Shown: piece after piece, positions 26,154 to 29,572 of the stretch
How positions within the stretch are numbered: the first letter of the stretch is position 1
Layout of the letters: the number at the start of each line of letters is the position of its first letter
Assembly: GCA_009391605.1 (NCBI GenBank)
Contig: VFGQ01000079.1
Location: 1 to 29,572 of the forward strand
Length of the DNA stretch: 29,572 bases
Direction of reading: 5' to 3'
From: SAR202 cluster bacterium
Lineage (GTDB): Bacteria; Chloroflexota; Dehalococcoidia; SAR202; GCA-002694895
Notes under the pieces: generated by a model
The model's input: the letters and a program-made list of their open reading frames with translations, nothing else
Database searches by the model: none
What the model was told of the DNA's origin: nothing
Translations under genes and position numbers: made by a program

Positions 26154-26822
26154 TTATGTAAATTTTGTTAGAAATTCACTCAACTGTTTTTTACTTATAA
26201 CAGGAACAGTTGCGTCATCTTCAGGATAACCAACTGCGATAATTAGGTAAGCAGATTCATTTGAAGGTCGATTTAAAATCTTGTTTAAAAATTTCATTGG
26301 GCTGGGTGTATGGGTTAAGGTTACTAGTCCTGCAAAATGTAAAGCTGTGATTAGGAATCCTGTTGAAATTCCAACTGACTCAGAAACATAATAGTTTTTT
26401 ATTTTTTCAGATTTTTCATTTACTGAATATCTTTCAGCAAAAACAATAATTAAATATGGGGCTTTTTCCAAATGTGGTTTGTTAGCATCTGTTCCAATAT
26501 GTTTTAGAGCATTTAACCATTCTTCGGGAGCTCTTTTTGTATAAAATGCTTGCTCTTCTTTTTCGGCTGCATTTCTAATTGATTTTTTTATTTTTTTGTT
26601 ACTGACTATAACAAAATGCCAAGGTTGTTGATTCGCTCCACTTGGAGCCCTACCTGCTGCTTTGATTGCGTTTTCTAGTATCTTTATAGGAATATCTTTT
26701 GATGAAAAATCTCTTATTGTTCTTCTTGTTTTTATTTTATTGAAAAAATCTTTTGAAATATCAATCATTTCTTTTTGTTTCAAATTTATTAAATGTATAT
26801 ATGCTTGGGATTTTTTATTCAT
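26154..26822 (-). CDS. Nitroreductase-family flavoprotein, iodotyrosine deiodinase-like
   Basis: A 222-residue FMN protein. RRTIRDFS (33-40) and APSGANQQPWHFV (59-71) bind FMN. The subfamily signature YYVSESVGISTGFLI, HFAGLVTLTHTPSPM and RPSNESAYLIIAVGYP fits iodotyrosine deiodinase (IYD) and its bacterial relatives better than nitroreductases, BluB or FbiB. The substrate-clamping triad of human IYD (Glu157, Tyr161, Lys182) is matched at the same spacing by Glu90, Tyr94 and Lys115. Bacterial IYDs reductively remove halogen from halotyrosines in vitro; the natural substrate is unknown. The ATG at 26822 has no clear ribosome site, and Met19 is an alternative. It lies 14 nt after the CocE-like gene. 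Confidence 0.87.
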   Translation of the reverse strand: MNKKSQAYIHLINLKQKEMIDISKDFFNKIKTRRTIRDFSSKDIPIKILENAIKAAGRAPSGANQQPWHFVIVSNKKIKKSIRNAAEKEEQAFYTKRAPEEWLNALKHIGTDANKPHLEKAPYLIIVFAERYSVNEKSEKIKNYYVSESVGISTGFLITALHFAGLVTLTHTPSPMKFLNKILNRPSNESAYLIIAVGYPEDDATVPVISKKQLSEFLTKFT

Positions 26823-26836
26823 ATTATTTTAATCAT

Positions 26837-28534
26837 TTAATTTTTTATTTTTGGGAGGATTAATCTCGAAGGATAATTTACATCATGGTATATTTTTTGT
26901 GTGGCTATTTCAAACTCATGATCATCCCAAAAATCATTACCTGTATTATGGTTTCTATCATGATTTGGAAAATCTGAACTTGCGATATAAAGTCTTAATT
27001 TTTGGCCTTTTAGTACATTTATGCCTAAAGGCCGTAACTTAATTGTATATTCTATGGGGTTTGTATTAGGAATTAAATCATAATTTTCATAACTATTTCT
27101 GTATTTTGCTCTTAAGATTTCATAACATAAATTCACTGGCATATCATCTTCATAAACTATTGCGAGTTTTACTACCCAATCAGTATCTTTTGCATCAGAA
27201 GAAGCCCAAAGTTTAACAATAGGATTACCAATGAATTTAGTTGCTGATGTGAATTTTTCAGTTTCATATAAAAGTATGTCATTCCTATTATGATTTTGAC
27301 GTTGATCCATGGGTACTGTTTGAGAGTTTTGCAACATAAGGCTCATAACTGGATCTCTTGGATCATATTTATATATATCTGGAGGTTCTTCGTTTGGTAA
27401 TTTATTGTTTAAAATACCATTTGAATTTTTAACCTTTGCATCTCCGTTAGAGTGCAGGTAATATATTTTATCCTCAGAATTTTCAGGAGGCCATTCAGAA
27501 TAATATTCCCATTTATTATTTCCTAATATAAATAATTTAACTCTTTTATTTTCAGGAAATATTAATTCTTTGTCTTTAAATTGATGATCGTACCATTTTA
27601 TTATTAAATCCGAATAAGATTCATCTGCTTCTTCCCCGTAATTGACTGGTCCAATATTGCCTTTGAAATTTCCATTGTCATGACCCCATGGTCCTATAAT
27701 TAATTTATGGTAATTTTTGATCTGATTTTCTTGTTTATCTAAACCTATGAATGTATCTACAGTACCTATCAATCTATCCCACCAACCCGTTATATGCATT
27801 ACCGGCACTTTTACTTTTGGATATATATCTGAAAAGTCTTGCATTTCAACATGTGAATTTTTCATTAATTTTACTAAAGGGTCATAAAGGGTTGAAAATG
27901 GCTCTTTTGGCAATGTTGATAATGGAGTCCACCATATATATTTCCCTCTTTCTACACGATTCCATTGCTTTATAGCTTCTAATTGTTCATATGGACCGCT
28001 TTTATCATTTAATTTTTTTCTTATAGGGGAAGCTAGTTGATATGTCCATTCAAGTCTTCTACCTGTTTCAAATATTCCTCTTGTTAAATCTAAAGTTTTC
28101 GCAGCCATTCCACTTGATAAAGCAGATTTTAAATTGGGATGTTCTGATAATAACATCATCCAAGTATGCCATGATGGATTTGAATGCCCCCAAGTACCAA
28201 CAGTACCATTACATAAATTTAACTTTGAAGCCCATTCTATTGTATCGTATGCATCTTTAGCGTCACCTGTTAAATATTTATTTTCCCACATCCATATAAA
28301 TTTACCTTCTGATTTAAATCTGCCTCTTACGTCTTGTACAATAACGGTATATTCATTTGAGGCTAGTATTTTAGCATCATTGGTATAAGTTGACCTTGTT
28401 TTATCATAAGGGGTTCTGCAAATTAAAATAGGGTTTTGAGAATGATTGTTTTTAGAATATATATCTGAATATAATATTGTTCCGTCCCGCATTTTACATG
28501 GAACATCTTTTTGTACATATATATTTTTATTCAT
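26837..28534 (-). CDS. CocE/NonD-family hydrolase (X-Pro dipeptidyl-peptidase S15 fold)
   Basis: 565 residues. The N-terminal alpha/beta hydrolase domain has MRDGTILYSDIY, RTPYDKT, VQDVRGRFKSEGKF, and the catalytic Ser118 in TWGHSNPSW (the usual GxSYxG is here GHSNPS). The acid is in HITGWWDRLIG and the His in LIIGPWGHD. The C-terminal jelly-roll domain of the S15/CocE type is the last 220 or so residues, with GNPIVKLWASSDAKDTDWVVKL. Such enzymes cleave esters, amides or peptides; cocaine esterase and glutaryl-7-ACA acylase are relatives. No signal peptide is seen. Its ATG overlaps the stop of the preceding alpha/beta hydrolase by one base, so the two are coupled. Confidence 0.92.
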   Translation of the reverse strand: MNKNIYVQKDVPCKMRDGTILYSDIYSKNNHSQNPILICRTPYDKTRSTYTNDAKILASNEYTVIVQDVRGRFKSEGKFIWMWENKYLTGDAKDAYDTIEWASKLNLCNGTVGTWGHSNPSWHTWMMLLSEHPNLKSALSSGMAAKTLDLTRGIFETGRRLEWTYQLASPIRKKLNDKSGPYEQLEAIKQWNRVERGKYIWWTPLSTLPKEPFSTLYDPLVKLMKNSHVEMQDFSDIYPKVKVPVMHITGWWDRLIGTVDTFIGLDKQENQIKNYHKLIIGPWGHDNGNFKGNIGPVNYGEEADESYSDLIIKWYDHQFKDKELIFPENKRVKLFILGNNKWEYYSEWPPENSEDKIYYLHSNGDAKVKNSNGILNNKLPNEEPPDIYKYDPRDPVMSLMLQNSQTVPMDQRQNHNRNDILLYETEKFTSATKFIGNPIVKLWASSDAKDTDWVVKLAIVYEDDMPVNLCYEILRAKYRNSYENYDLIPNTNPIEYTIKLRPLGINVLKGQKLRLYIASSDFPNHDRNHNTGNDFWDDHEFEIATQKIYHDVNYPSRLILPKIKN

Positions 28535-29478
28535 TATTGGAATATACGATTAAAATATGTTTTTGCAAAGCCTAGATAATAAGTTTTATTTGATTCATAA
28601 GCTTTTCCATGCCCATCACAGTTTTCAAATTTGTGATATAAAGTATCTTGAGGTGCATTTGCATTTATTTGATCTGAGTGATAAATGGGTATTCTTTTAT
28701 CATCTTTGCAATGTACCATTAAGATCGGATATCCTAGATCTTTAATTGATTCGTATGGGCTAATTTCATCGAGATTTATACCTTCAAGCCAAATTGAACT
28801 CCAAACAATTCCTTGAGATAATAATCCTGCTATAAATCCTGGGATTGGGGTTCTTCTTGGAATTTCACCGGTAATTAAATCTGTAATCATATTGTATGGG
28901 CTATCGATAAATATTCCTTTAACATTGTCATCTACATTTGCTGCAAGAATTGCAAGCACAGCACCATAACTTATTCCATACAATGCTACTTTTTCAACAT
29001 TCTTTGTTGATTCTAAATAATTTATGGCACCTTTAATATCTGCAACTTCTTTTACTCCTAGTCCTACTTTTGCTGTGTCAGATACACCATGGCCTCTTAA
29101 ATCAAAAGTAAATATTGAATAACCCATTGTATACATATGCTTCAATACTTCTAGTCCTGGTGGTACAGTTTGTTCTGATGTATGACCTGCTCTGTTGCTA
29201 TCTATACCATGTAAGTAAATTATTGTATTTTTTGATTCATTAGGTATCCACCATCCTCTCAGTGTTAATTCGCTATTGTCAGTTGATTGAAATTCTACTT
29301 CTTCATATTGCAATCCGTAATCTGTTGGAGAAATTTCAGGAAGATTAATTATAGTTTTATATGCAAGGCTAGTAATGTATATAGAAATTAATATATATAA
29401 TATTGCTAGTATTAATCCCCCTCCGGCAATATAGGCATATTGTTTTTTATATTTCATTGCTTTAATTTGTTCAAGCAT
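28534..29478 (-). CDS. Membrane-anchored alpha/beta hydrolase
   Basis: 314 residues. A single hydrophobic segment at about 14-37 anchors it in the membrane, with the catalytic domain probably outside or facing the membrane. The domain has YLHGIDSNR (oxyanion region), FDLRGHGVSD, the nucleophile Ser170 in LYGISYGAV, the acid in HCKDDKRIP and the His in CDGHGKAY. This is like the BAAT/BEM46-type serine esterases. It ends in a one-base overlap with the CocE-like gene and starts 2 nt after the stop of another minus-strand gene cut by the window edge. The substrate is unknown. Confidence 0.9.
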   Translation of the reverse strand: MLEQIKAMKYKKQYAYIAGGGLILAILYILISIYITSLAYKTIINLPEISPTDYGLQYEEVEFQSTDNSELTLRGWWIPNESKNTIIYLHGIDSNRAGHTSEQTVPPGLEVLKHMYTMGYSIFTFDLRGHGVSDTAKVGLGVKEVADIKGAINYLESTKNVEKVALYGISYGAVLAILAANVDDNVKGIFIDSPYNMITDLITGEIPRRTPIPGFIAGLLSQGIVWSSIWLEGINLDEISPYESIKDLGYPILMVHCKDDKRIPIYHSDQINANAPQDTLYHKFENCDGHGKAYESNKTYYLGFAKTYFNRIFQ

Positions 29479-29480
29479 AG

Positions 29481-29570
29481 TTATTTTTCAGCAGATTTTT
29501 CTAAAATTATCTTCATTTTATCTAATAGCAAGAAAAACATTAAAGCTCTATTTTCATTGCAATAATTATC
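29481..29570 (-). CDS. C-terminal end of an unidentified gene (5' part beyond the window)
   Basis: The minus strand is open from the right edge to a TAA at 29481-29483, giving 29 codons: DNYCNENRALMFFLLLDKM followed by KIILEKSAEK. The composition (amphipathic, charged helix at the end) is like a protein tail. The stop lies only 2 nt before the ATG of the alpha/beta hydrolase gene, so it would be the preceding gene of the operon. Too short to name. Confidence 0.5.
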   Translation of the reverse strand, partial: DNYCNENRALMFFLLLDKMKIILEKSAEK

Positions 29571-29572
29571 AA

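Noticed and set aside
26154..26822. FbiB C-terminal-type nitroreductase partner of cofE, or BluB
   Set aside because: The IYD signature segments and the Glu/Tyr/Lys spacing fit deiodinase-like proteins better, and the gene is far from cofE.

Overview
The window is AT-rich bacterial chromosome, roughly 30% G+C by eye. Genes are densely packed and it carries mostly single-copy housekeeping genes plus a catabolic-looking right end. The mix points to a low-GC member of the Chloroflexota, possibly a marine SAR202/Dehalococcoidia lineage: a coenzyme F420 ligase (cofE), a small zinc-ribbon protein of a type I associate with Chloroflexota, lipoproteins with collagen-like repeats, MFE-2-like SDR paralogs, a molybdenum hydroxylase and a FMN deiodinase-like enzyme. 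This placement is inference; there is no rRNA here, and a phylogeny of RpoC, SecA or LeuS would settle it.

Left part (1-8328, + strand): the 3' two thirds of rpoC, tRNA-Val(GAC) and tRNA-Asp(GTC), then a tight run of Nudix hydrolase, tartrate/D-malate dehydrogenase-like enzyme, leuS and leuB. The leucine tRNA synthetase is flanked by two paralogous beta-decarboxylating dehydrogenases, one of which makes the leucine precursor. Converging on it is an EVE-domain protein. A small zinc-ribbon gene with a near-consensus promoter follows and converges on cofE; glmU is divergent from cofE.

Middle (11296-20488): two tandem lipoproteins with Gly-X-Y collagen-like stalks, separated by a perfect 48-bp palindrome that is probably a terminator. 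Next come prs-secA-unknown on the minus strand, and lysA-holB on the plus strand, the two units diverging from a 145-bp promoter region. SecA has an unusual C-terminal zinc motif.

Right part (19949-29572): a minus-strand operon reads SDR(pseudoenzyme)-SDR(active)-cvpA-like-HNH endonuclease. Divergent from it is an orphan xanthine-dehydrogenase-family catalytic subunit. Converging on that is a second minus-strand operon: an unidentified gene tail, a membrane-anchored alpha/beta hydrolase, a CocE/NonD-type hydrolase, an iodotyrosine-deiodinase-like flavoprotein and a DUF554 membrane protein.

The strongest lead is the SDR pair. The two proteins align without gaps through the catalytic region, but in one of them the catalytic Tyr and Lys are replaced by Asn and Ser. 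That suggests a heteromeric dehydrogenase with a non-catalytic partner. Other leads are the deiodinase homolog with its substrate-binding triad intact, the relocated zinc ligand in SecA, and the paired collagen-like lipoproteins. No CRISPR array, insertion sequence, prophage or frameshifted gene was seen, and no gene-free stretch exceeds 300 bases; the longest is 253 bases (12897-13149).
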